A DNA stretch of 64,000 nucleotides, from the NCBI RefSeq assembly GCF_950295315.1, contig NC_080171.1, forward strand, positions 114,943,064 through 115,007,063, given 5' to 3'. Position numbers and translations under genes: made by a program. Below, one piece after another: positions 34,701-47,100 of the stretch. The notes beneath the pieces were generated by a model that saw only the letters and a program-made list of their open reading frames with translations, made no database searches and had not been told where the DNA came from. Within the stretch, counting starts at the first letter, position 1. Every line of letters starts with the position of its first letter. The DNA comes from Erinaceus europaeus (lineage: Eukaryota; Chordata; Mammalia; Eulipotyphla; Erinaceidae).

Positions 34701-37700
34701 TTGTGGGCATTTAACCTTCCTTTTACTAGTATTATTTTTTAAATATTTATATTCAGGTAGCATGGCAGTGGTGGAAGAGTCTAGACTCGAGCTAAACTGA
34801 CTTTCCCCCTCCCCCTTTTTTGGTGCCATTGTTATTGGATAGGACAGAGAGAAATGGGGCGGGGGGGAGAGAAACACCTGCAAACCTGCTTCACCACTTG
34901 TGAAGCAACTCCCCCTGGAGGTAGGGAGCCAGGGCCTCAAACTGGGATCCTTATGCTGGTCTTTGCACTTAACCCGATGTCCTACCACACGGCTCCCTAA
35001 ACTGACTTTTAATCTTAGCACTGTTACTTCTTTCTGCCTCAGCCTCCTCATATATAAAGGGGGCCTAATTACTGGTTTGTGTAATGAGACCATATAATAA
35101 CAACCTAGTATAACTCTGTGCCTTCTTAGTGAGAGCCTCATGGAGATTAAAACAGCTAACATATTAAGCCCCTTAGAGTGGTCTCTGACGTAAAGCTTTG
35201 TTTACTGGATTATTGACACTGCTCAAAATATACCTCTGAAGCTTCATCGTATAATCTGGTTGAACTGTGCTCCCTCAAGCTCTGTTTACTTAGTCATAAA
35301 ACCAGGTAGCACATCTGACTGAGTAGCACACTACAGTGCCCCAGGACTCACATTCAAGTCCCTGGTCCCTTCTGGCAGGGGGAAGCTTCAGGAGTGGTGA
35401 AGCAGGCGTCTCTCTCTTCTATCTTTCCTCACCCCCCCACCCCCAACTTCTCTCTGTCTGTGATAAATAGGTCTGGTTTGCCTTTTTGTTGGTTTCTTTT
35501 GTTTCCAGGTACACAAACATGCTCCTTTTTTAAATAACTGAGATTTGATTTAGTTCTGTAATAGCCATGTTCCATCTTTTCACTTAGTGGATACTCTGCT
35601 TTGTGCAGGGGTTTGTGAAATGCCCGGGAAGACTAAGCCATCAATAGACTTTGTAACTGCTATGGAACTGGAAGGCTTTGTAGTTCTCAGAGTGACCCTG
35701 TATTACTGACATTTATGAAAATACTGGAAAATCCTCTTGTAATCCTGTCGCTTCTTCTGCTCTTCCTTCTCACTTTCACTGCTTTCCCCTGCTCCTTTTC
35801 TGCAGGATGACTATCGAGTTTGTATGGACTTCAACATCATTCAGAAAGATTCTCTTCCTATCTGCCCAGTGGATGCTGCTGGCTGTTTCACTGCAGACGT
35901 GACGGACTTCGTAGGGCAATATGTCAAGGTCTGTTTGTCTGACGTAAAAAGTGTTGTTGTTGTTGTTTTTTAAGTAAGTTTTTGTTTATTTTTAAATTTT
36001 TTTTGTAATTTTATTTTCCCTTTTGTTGCATTTGTTGTCTTTATTGTCATAGTTGTTGTTGTTACTGATGTCGTCATTGTTAGATAGGACAAAGAGAAAT
36101 GGAGAGAGGAGGGGAAGACAGAGAGAGGGAAAGAAAGACAGACACCTGCAGACCTTCTTCACCGCCTGTGAAGTGACTCCCATGCAGGTGGGGAGCTGGG
36201 GGGTCAAACCAGGATCCTTACACCGGTCCTTGTGCTTTGTGCCAAATGCTAAAGTTTAACCCACTGTGCTACCGCCCAACTCCCAAGTTTTTATTTTTTT
36301 ATTTATTTATTTTCCCTTTTGTTCCCTTGTTTTTCATTGTTGTTGTAGTTATTGTTATTGATGTTGTCATTGTTAGATAGGACAGAGAGAAATGGAGAGA
36401 GGAGAGGAAGACAGAGAGGGGGAGAGAAAGACAGATATGCTTCACCGCCCATGAAGTGACTCCCCTGCAGGTGGGGAGCCGGGGCCTCAAACCGGGATCC
36501 TTATGCCTGTTCTTGCACTTTGCGCCACGTGTGCTTAACCCACTGCGCTACCACCCGACTCCCAAGGTGTTGCTTTCACTGTACTTTGTGTGTGAAGTTT
36601 TTTTTTTTTTTAATTTTTTTTTATATTTATTTTATTTATTCATTCCCTTTTGTTGCCCTTGTTGTTTTATTGTTGTAGTTATTGTTGTTGTTGTTGGATA
36701 GGACAGAGAGAAATGGAGAGAGGAGGGGAAGACAGAGAGGAGGAGAGAAAGATAGACACCTGCAGACCTGCTTCACCGCCTGTGAAGGGACTCCCCTGCA
36801 GGTGGGGAGCCGGGGTTCGAACCGGGATCCTTATGCTGGTCCTTGTGCTTTGCGCCACCTGCGCTTAACCCACTGCGCTACAGCCCGACTCCCGTGTGAA
36901 GTATTTTTTAGTTAAGTAACTTTCATACCTAGGATATTTTACAAGTAATTTTGTTTTGTTTTATTTTAATTTATCTCATAAAATCAGGGAAGATAGATAC
37001 TATCACATTCTGACTGTTTGTATCTTTAGAGGATACATACTGTAGTTTCAAGGATACATACTGTAGTTTCAGGAAAACTCACAAAGCAGCTTTGAGATAT
37101 TTAGGGTAATTAATGCTGATTGAACACAAATTTAAGTGTTATGAAATGTACTTTCAAAGGTATATTATATACTTTTAAATAATGCAGAGTGTCTTTGTTA
37201 TCTGTGTTTTTATTCACAGTAAAGTAACAACATCAAATCCTAGTAATATGCTTAACTGTGTTGTGTAGGGCCATAGATAAATAGATTTTAATGTTTTAAT
37301 AGGATGCTGACAAAAATATCATAAGGACTCTGAAGGAGCAAGGTCGTCTCCTCGTGGCTGCCACGTTCACTCACAGCTATCCTTTCTGCTGGAGGTAAGA
37401 GGAAATGAGGACTCTGGGCTCTGGAGCTGGCTGTGCGGCCCCGTTTGCTTTCTGTCTTTCAGAGTCACTGTTTGGAAGCTGCCTTCTTGCTTTAAGGGCA
37501 GTTTTGTGATTGTATTTGCTTTTCTCTGTTGGGCCTTGTAAGAGAAATGGAAACAAACATGGGTTTTGTGTTGGAGCCCGAGTCTGTGTAGAAGAGTCAT
37601 CTCTAACATTTTCTGATACAATCAAGTCTGTCAGGTTTCAGTTACTGTAAAGATACGGGAGAGAAGGAGGCCTTCATTGGTGTCCTGTTCTGGTTTTGCA

Positions 37701-40700
37701 TTTCTCTTTTGCTGAGTGTCTTTTGTTTTTTTTTCTTCTTCTTCTTTTTCCTTAATAGAATAGAGACAGATAAATCAATAGGGCAAGGGGATGTAAAGAG
37801 GGGGAGACAGAGACAGCGCTACTCTACTGCTTATGAAGCTTTCCCCCTGCAGGTGGGGCTTGGGGGACTTGAAGCAGGCTTCTTGTGCTCTGTATCAGGC
37901 ACACCACCTTCTAGCCCCCTAAATTTGTCTCTTTTTTTTTAATATTTATTTAGTTCCCCTTTTGCCCTTGTTTTTTATTGTTGTTGTAGTTATTATAGTT
38001 GTTGTTATTGATGTTGTTGTTGTTAGATAGGACAGAAAGAAATAGAGGAGGGGAAGACGGGGGACAGAGAAAAATAGACACCTGCAGACCTGCTTCACCA
38101 CTTGTAAAGAGACTCCCCTGCAGGTGGGGATCCGGGGGCTCGAACTGGGATCCTTATGCTGGTTCTTTCGCTTCACGCCACATACGCTTAACCTGCTGTG
38201 CTACCACCCGACTCCCAATTTGTCATATATATATATATGTATATGTATATATATTATTCATGAGAAAAATAGGAGGAGAGAGAAAGAACCAGATATTACT
38301 CTGGTACATATGCTGCCGGGGATTGAACACAGGACATCATGCTTGAGAGTCCAGTGCTTTATCCACTGCACCACCTCCCGGACTACCCAATTTTTTTTTT
38401 TTTTAATCTTTTATTTATTTATTTATTTTGGATAGAGACAGAAATTGAGAAAAGAGAGAAAGATAGGAAGAGAAACAAGAGATATCTGTAGCCCTGATTC
38501 ACCATTCATGAAGCTTTCCCCCTGTAGGTGGTGACCAGGGGCTTAAACCTGGGTCCTTGTGCATTGTAATCTGAGCACTCCACCAGGTGTACCACCACCC
38601 AGCCCCTGAATTTCTCATTCTTTTTAGACAACTGTCACTCCAGCAGCACTGTACTTTCTGACTTCTTTGCTAGCTTTTGCCATGCTATTGCCATGCTATT
38701 ATAATGTAGTAGGGTTGACCGTTTATATTTGAATCAAGTCTGTATTGTGAAGTGTGGATTTAGTACAGCTATAGCGCACAAGACATGGGTGCAAAGAGAT
38801 CTGCTGTTTGATCGCCAACATCATCAGCCAGCTCTGAGTGGTACTGTGGTCCAAAACTAAGCAAAAGCAAAAAAAAAAAAAAAAAAGGCCAAGTAGGTGG
38901 TGATGACATCATTTAGAAGTTAGAACTCAAGGGAGTCGGCTGTAGCGCAGCGGGTTAAGCGCAGGTGGCGCAAAGCATAAGGACCGGCATAAGGATCCCG
39001 GTTCAAGCCCTGGCTCCCCACCTGCAGGGGAGTCGCTTCACAGGCGGTGAAGCAGGTCTGCAGGTGTCTATCTTTCTCTCCTCCTCTCTGTCTTCCCCTC
39101 CCTCTCTCCATTTCTCTCTGTCCTATCCAACAACGACAACAACAATAATAACTACAACAATAAAACAACAAGGGCAACAAAAGGGAATAAATAAATAACA
39201 TAAATATTTTTTTTAAAAATTAGAACTCAGGTGGGGTAGATAGCATAATGGTTATACAAAGAGACTCTCATGCCTGAGGCTCCATAGTCCCAAGTTCAAT
39301 CCCCCACACCACCATAATTCAGAACTGAACAGTGCTCTGGTAAACAAACAAAACAAAAGAAATTAGAACTCAGTCTCCACATGGGTACCCACGTATGTCA
39401 GCCTCATCGATTATGGTCTGCATCTCTGCTTCACAGGTCGGACACTCCCCTCATTTACAAGGCGGTGCCCAGCTGGTTTGTGCGCGTGGAGCATATGGTG
39501 GACCAGCTACTAAGCAACAACGACCGGTGTTACTGGTAGGAATGAGATGTGTCTTCATAAAGTCTCTGTCACATAATATGGGCTGACCCTCCCTCTAAAT
39601 TGTAATGTTTTCTTAAAAACATCTTTCATTGTGTGTTATAATGACTATGCAAAGAGACTCTCATGTGACCCATCTGGCTAAGCATATGTTACCATATTCG
39701 GGGGCCCGGGTTCGAGCCCTGAGCCCCCCACTCCCCACGTGCATGAAGTGAAACAAATATTAATGAAGTCTCTTTCCCTTCTGTTGTCTCTTCCTTTATC
39801 AAGCAAATAAGGAAAAAGAGGGGGGAAAATAAGACTGAAAGGCCACCAGAAGCAGTGATCCCAGAGATAATCTTGGTTGCAAAGGAAAAAAACAAACAAA
39901 CAAACAAAAGATAAAATTTAGCAGTGAGCTTATTGCTGTTCTTCTGTAGTTACTCTGTCTGTTTATTGCAGGGTTCCAGAGTTTGTACGAGAGAAACGAT
40001 TTGGAAATTGGCTGAAAGATGCACGAGACTGGGCCATTTCCAGAAACAGATACTGGGGCACCCCTATTCCACTGTGGGTCAGCGATGACTTTGAGGAGGT
40101 GAGGCAGTACAGTACTTCTTTGTTTTCATTCTTCTTCTTTATTTCTTTCTTTTCTTTCTGAATCACTTTTTCTGCTGATGTGAAAGAATTATTGTTGAGT
40201 GAAAGAATATATTGTTGGGGCCAGCCTATGGCGCACTAGGTATCCACAGAGTTGCAGGATTTTTCCTTTCTTTCTGCCTCTCTGGGAGCAGCCACCTATT
40301 TTAAGTAATAGACCTCGTGACCAAAAGGGGAAAAAAAAAACCCTTTTATTTCCAGGAATCATGGCATATAACTTCTTGAAGAATTTTGTCTCTAAACCAT
40401 ACCCCTTAAGTGCAGTTTTAAAACTTTAGATCCTTGAGTTGCTGATGTGCTGCGACTCTGCTCCTTGCAGATGCATCATAGCGTCTTCAGCTGATTACTT
40501 TAAGATTTTGTTTATTACTTACTGGGTAGAGAGAGACAGAGAGATTGGCCAAGAACTAGGAGACATACCTGCAGCACTGTGTCAGTGCTCGTGAGAGGTG
40601 AGGACCAGGGACCTTAACGCAGGCCTTGAACATTGTAACCTGTATACTCATGCAGGTGCACCACCACCCAGCCCCTGTTCAGCTGATCTTGCAGTGATGA

Positions 40701-43700
40701 AAAGTGAGATCTTAATGACAGGTTTGCTAAAGGATTGCTGGCCTTTGATCTGTAAAATCTAGGTTTGTGGGTATGTAAGTAAATAAATATATGTGTGTAC
40801 TGGTCTGCAGTTAAAAATCTCACGATGGAACTTTTTTTTTTTTTTTTGCCTCCGGAGTTATCTCTGGGGCTTGGTGGCTGCATTATGAATCCACTTTTCC
40901 TGGAGGCCATTTTTTTCCCTTTTTTGTTGCTGTTGTTGTTATTGTTATTGGATAAGACAGAGAGAAATGGAGAGAAAAGGGGAAGACAGAGAGAAAGAAA
41001 GATAGACACCTGTAGACCTGCTTCACCGCTTATGAAGCGACCCCTCTACAGGTGGGTTGCCTGGGGCTCAAACCGGGATCCTTACTCCAGTCCTTGCTCT
41101 TTGCACTATGCGTGCTTAACTAGCTGCCCTACCACCCACCCCCCATGATGGGAGCTTGCTATCCAGTGCTAAGAGTATTCAAACAGTCCTGAGCACAACA
41201 GCCCACAGATCTCAGTCAGTTTCTCATAAGGAGTACTTGAATCAGACTATAGGCATGAACAGGAAATGTGGAGAAAGAGGCTGTGGGTATTTGCCGGGTT
41301 GCATGTGAACCCCGGGGTTGAGCCCGCAAAGCTCCTGCTGGCCTGGATCCTGTTAGTGTCTCAGCAAAGTCTCTGCATGTGACTCTGCCATCTTGTGATT
41401 TGGTACTTTGATTCAGTCCTTGCATAGTAATTTAGCACTAACTTGGACAGTTTCAAAAGTAAAGACCCAAATTCAAGTGCCAGGAAGAGATTAAAATGCT
41501 TCAGACTAGTAATTTAGGCATTTCATGATTTTGGGGATAGTAAACCCCGAGAATTTATTTAGTGAGATGATAACTCTGAGTGTCCTGTTGGTGTGGGTGC
41601 TCCCCTCTTATACAGTGGAAACAGAGTAGTGAAATGGGAGTCCACTGCTTTACTTCTTTAAGACTTATTAGGGACCCAGGGGTCTGGTTGAGTGTACACG
41701 TAGCATGTGTAAGGACATGAATTAGAGCCTCTGCTCCCTGCCTGCTGGGCGATGCTTGACAAACAAATATGCAAGTGTCTCCCTCTCTCCTCCTCTATCT
41801 CCCTCAATTTCTCTCTCTGTCCAATCAGATAAAATAGAGAAAGGGAGGTGAACGGGGGAAAGTGGCTACCAGCAGAGGCGGATTCTTAGAGACCGCACGG
41901 AGCCCCAGCAATAACCTGGCGGCAATATAAATGATAATAAAATAGAAGGCTTACTCATTAGTGAGAGAGAGAGAGACCAGAGCCTTACTGCACATACTTC
42001 AGTGTTTGGGATTGAATTGGGACCACATGCAAGCCCTGAATGCTCCCCACTGAGTCGCCTTTGCAACTGCTCAAGGATTTCTAAAACGTAACATGAGTGC
42101 TACAAAAAGTAACTGATGTTTGACTCTAAAGCTTTGTTTTGATAGGTAGTGTGTGTTGGGTCAATGGCAGAGCTTGAAGAACTATCAGGAGTAAAGATCT
42201 CAGATCTCCACAGAGAAAGGTTGGTTTTTTTTGGAACGTTTGATTTAATTCTACCTTTCAAAAAGCATCACACTAGCTAGCACCGAGCTTATTCAGTTTA
42301 AAACATGATCTCTTTAGCAGACTATGAAGCTACATGTAACGATTCCAGGTTTAGTGAATTACTTTCTGTTGATGACTTGTGTCATATTGTGATAAAGTGT
42401 CCTCTGTCTGAGTCAGCCTACTGGTCTGTAACCCTAGTTATTGCTCTCAGAAAGCTTTGATAAGTGCTAAGACTTTGTCTCTAAATATACTATGGTAAGA
42501 GTTTATTTGTGTTTCCTACTGAGACATAAGCTATAAGTTCTGCTGGACAGAAATTGTTCTCTTGGGAGTTGGGCGGTAGCGCAGTGGGTTAAGCGCACGT
42601 GGCACAAAGCACAAGGACCAGCATAACGATCCTAGTTCGAGCCCCCAGCTCCCCACATGCAGGGAAGTTGCTTCACAGGCGGTGAAGCAGGTCTGCAGGT
42701 GTCTATCTTTCTCTGCCCCTCTCTGTCTTCCTCTCCTCTCTCCATTTCTTTCTGTCCTACCCAACAATGACGATGTCAGTAACAACAATAATAGTAACTA
42801 CAACAATAAAACAAGGGCAACAAAAGGAAATAAATATATTTTTTAATTGTTCTATTATTTGCTTACTAGCATTGACCACCTGACTATCCCCTCACGCTGT
42901 GGAAAGGGATCCTTGCATCGCATCACAGAAGTATTTGACTGCTGGTTTGAGAGTGGCAGCATGCCGTATGCTCAGGTTCATTACCCATTTGAAAATAAGC
43001 GGGATTTTGAAGATGCATTTCCTGCAGACTTCATTGCTGAAGGCATTGACCAAACCAGAGGATGGTATGTCCTGTTCTTCTGAGTGTTTTATTGCTGTGA
43101 TATCATTAAGATACCAATACTATGTGTCAGCTGGGTGCTGGCAGATGTGTCCCATATGTGAGGTTCTGTCTTCACGCCTTAGGAGTGTCTCCTGAGCAGA
43201 ATGCTTGAGCTTGTATTATTTCACTGAATTTTTGAACACAGAAATTTGTTAAACTGAACATCTGAATGATACATAGAACACTTTTTTGTTTTTCTTTTCT
43301 GATTTTTTTTTAATTGGGGAATTAATGTTTTACATTCAACAGTAAGTACAATAGTTTGTACATGCATAACATTCCCCAGTTTCCCATATAACAATACAAC
43401 CCCCACTAGGTCCTCTGAATCCTTCTTAGATCTGTATTCTCCACTCCCACCCACCCCAGAGTCTTTTACTTTGGTGCGATACGCCAATTCCATTTCAGGT
43501 TCTACTTGAGTTTTCTTTTCTGATCTTGTTTTTCAACTTCGGCCTGAGAGTGAGATCATCCCATATTCATCCTTCTGTTTCTGACTTATAGAACACTTTC
43601 TTTTTATGACCAGAGAGCTGTTCAACTTTGCCTTATGATGGTGCTGAGGACTAAACTTAGGACTTGCCTCAGGCAGATGAGAGTCCCTTTCCATCAGCAG

Positions 43701-44091
43701 TGTTTCTACACAAGTCTTAAGGAAATGTTGGTGTCTTAAAAGAAAACAAAAAACTCTTTGGTAATTATCACAAACTGGTAGAACTTTAACGTTGAGAATA
43801 CTGTTTTTAGCTTACCAGACATAAACTACTATTTCAGGGAGGTCCTGATGACTTACTAGTAGGTTCTCTTCTGAAGATTGGTGACATCTGGCCCCTGTTA
43901 AATGCCCTTGCGGGGTCCCCATGTAGGCACATCTCCCACCCCCCCACTTCCTCAGCCTTAAGCTACCTTTCCTGACCCACATTTGGAGTAAGTAATGTGA
44001 CACAGATCAGAGATGGTGTCAGTGTCAGATCATATGATAAAGTTCTAGGGAGAAAGCTAGCAGCGAAGAGTTAAGATACAAACTTTTTTAT

Positions 44092-44123
<32 letters not shown>

Positions 44124-47100
44124 TTTTTTTTTTTCATAAGAAAGAACAAGACATCACTCTGGTACATGTGCTGACAAGGATTGAACTTGGGACTTAATGG
44201 TTGAGAATCCAGTGCTTTACCCACTGCACCATCTCCCAGACCACAGGATAAACACATTTCTAATGTTCTCATAGTCTTGTCTTCTGACTTTTAGGGAAGT
44301 GTGTTCTTTGTGTCTTGTCATGTGACTGACCCTGTGTAAAAGGCTATCCCCATTTGATTTTCAGCCTGGCATTTCTGAGAGGTCTAGATGCTACTCTGCT
44401 CGGTCTAGTGGCATCCTAGCCTGCTCCATAGAGAGTGTTCCAGTCCTGTCCTCGACTACCAGTGGTCAGTGCCTCCCCCCAGGGCCTTCCTTGCTTTGAG
44501 GCACATTCTTTTGTATTTAACAGGAAGCCCAGTAGACCTGCAGAGGGTCCTATATGGAATTTCTATTGGCACTTTCTTGGGAATTCTAATGTGTTAGCAG
44601 GATTTAGAATTGCCCCTTTAAGTGTAACTTACCTAAAATACTCAATTCAAGAGATAAATTGTATAGGTATAAAAAAAATACATGAACTTCCCCCCCCTTT
44701 CTTTATTTTGTTGATATTGTCATTGTATATTGTTGTTCCTATTGGATGGGACAGAGAGAAGTCAAGAGAGGAAGGAAAGGCAGAAGGGGGAGAAAAAGAT
44801 AGACACCTGCAGACCTGCTTCACCACCTGTGAAGCCACCCCCCTGCAGGTGGAGAGATGGGGGCTCGAACTGGGATCCTTGTGCTGGTCCTTGTACTTTG
44901 TGCCATGTGCGTTTAACCCTCTGTGCTACTGCCTGGCCCCCCTTTTTCTCTTTTTATTTTTTTTAATATTTATTTATTTATTTTCCCTTTTGTTGCCCTT
45001 GTTTTTTAAAAACTGTAATTTATCTCTTCATTTTTTACCAGAGCACTGCTCGGTTCTGGCTTATGGTGGTATGGGGGATCAAACCTGAGACCTTGGAACC
45101 TCAGGATGAGAGTCTGTCTGCATAACCATTATACTATCTATCCCCCTCCCTTTTCTCTTTTTATTGTACAGTCTCTTAGTGAGTTTTTTGCTTTGTTTTC
45201 AGGTTTTACACCCTGCTTGTTTTGGCCACAGCTCTCTTTGGACAACCGCCCTTCAAAAATGTGATCGTGAATGGCCTTGTACTAGCCAGGTAGGCATTCC
45301 TTTTGTGTAATTGTCTGTCCTAGTTCTGGATCCCCAGAAAAAGGAGGGGGTTTTGTGTGTTTGTTGAAGTAAACATCTCCTGCTAGGCCAGCCACTCTTT
45401 AGCAGGGGACTAAGGGGTTTCTAGGTCTGCTCATGCTTTACATTTCCTCTGCGTTTTCACCTGGCTTTTTTTTTTTTTAATATTTATTTGTTTATTCCCC
45501 TTTGTTGCCCTTGTTGTTTCATTGTTTTTGTTATTGATGTCGTTGTTGAATAGGACAGAGAGAAATGGAGAGAGGGGGGGAAGATGGGGAGAGAAAGACA
45601 GACACCTGCAGACCTGCTTCACTGCCTGTGAAGCGACTCCCCTGTAGGTGGGGAGCCTGGGGGCTGGAACCGGGATCCTAACGGTGGTCCTTGTGCTTTG
45701 CACCACTGCCCGACTCCCTGCTTTTCCTTCTTATCCAGCTCCTTCCCTTTGTACCTCTGCACTTGAGTTGTCTGTCTTGGGAAAGGGACTGAATTAATAA
45801 CGGAGTCTAATAGAGAAGAGGGAGGAGGCTTATATTCAGTGTACCTCTTGTGATAATCCTCGAGACAAGGTCACATATGTTATGAATTTTACAAAACACT
45901 TTGCTTACATGTCTTATTTTAATCTGTACACTAGTCCGTTAGTGCATATTTTCCTCTTCCTCTGTTTAATATATGAGGAAGTTATGGGTGTTGAAGATCT
46001 CTGAGACTTGTTTTAATTTAATTTAACTGGAGAGTCTTTATGTTTTCTGATTGTTGATTGAGTTATCAGTTGTCAATTTATTGGCATTTTGTTTTTATTT
46101 TTCAAGTGATGGCCAGAAAATGAGCAAACGAAAAAAGAATTATCCAGACCCTCTTTCAATCATCCATAAATACGGTGCTGATGCCCTCAGGTACAAGCGT
46201 TGTGTGTTAACTCTTAACCTCCAAAATGACTTTATAAATAATAAGGACATTTTAAAAATGGGAGATCTTCTGGAGGATGGGGCCCTGTATAGGGTTGCAG
46301 TTAGCAGCCAGGCCCCTTCGGGGCTAGTTGCTGAGTGCTTTTGCCTAATTCTTGATGGTGTTAGAATTCTTTTATGTCATTTGTTTTAATTCTTACCTCT
46401 CAAATGAGTCATTTATACTAGGGCAGATAAAAACCAGACGCTCAGCTAAAGCCGTGCTGCCCACCTGAGGTGGAATGCAGCCATTCTCCTACCCCAGTTG
46501 TCTGCTGGTCCTGCGCAGCTCTGCTGACAGTTCAGGCTCCATCTTTGTGGCGAGAGGATGAGAAGTTCTTTGAACCCTGGTGCCTGCACATGGTCTCCTG
46601 GGAGAAGAGCCTGTCTTCCTCAGTGTGCACCATTCTCGCAGGTTTTTTTCCTATTACATTTGACTTTTATTGATTTCTTGAGTAGAAGAGTGGATAGAGA
46701 CACTTGTGAAGCTTTCTCCCTTTAGGTGAGGACCAGGGCCTTGAACCCAGGCCCTTGTGTTGTAGGTTAACTTAAAGGGGGGTTAGTGGGGGCTGCGGCA
46801 TGTAAAAGGATTCACTACAGGAAGCTGGGGACTGGTTTAAACAATACAAGGTTTATTAGGGTGAAACAGGTAAAAAGGCAAAACTTATCAAGGGTTAAGA
46901 GTACGCTAGGTCCATAAAGTCTGAGTATAGTTACCAAAAGTTTAGTCCCATAAGATAAACAATTTTCAGCTCTGGTAAAGGTTGCTCATGGCTGTAGAGG
47001 GGTCTAAAAGTTTACCGGCTAGCAGAGTCACACGTGTTCAGTTCCCAGGAGAAGTAGCCATGGCGGACACCTGATACACCTCCACCGAGATGCTTCTGGC

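Noticed and set aside
35960..36893. CRISPR-like regular repeats
   Set aside because: The repeats are dispersed SINE copies in a mammalian intron, not short repeats with unique spacers.
36682..36915. Recurrent ORFs such as those encoding [19 protein letters not shown]
   Set aside because: The same peptide appears at many places because it is the translation of inverted SINE-A. There is no independent coding evidence.
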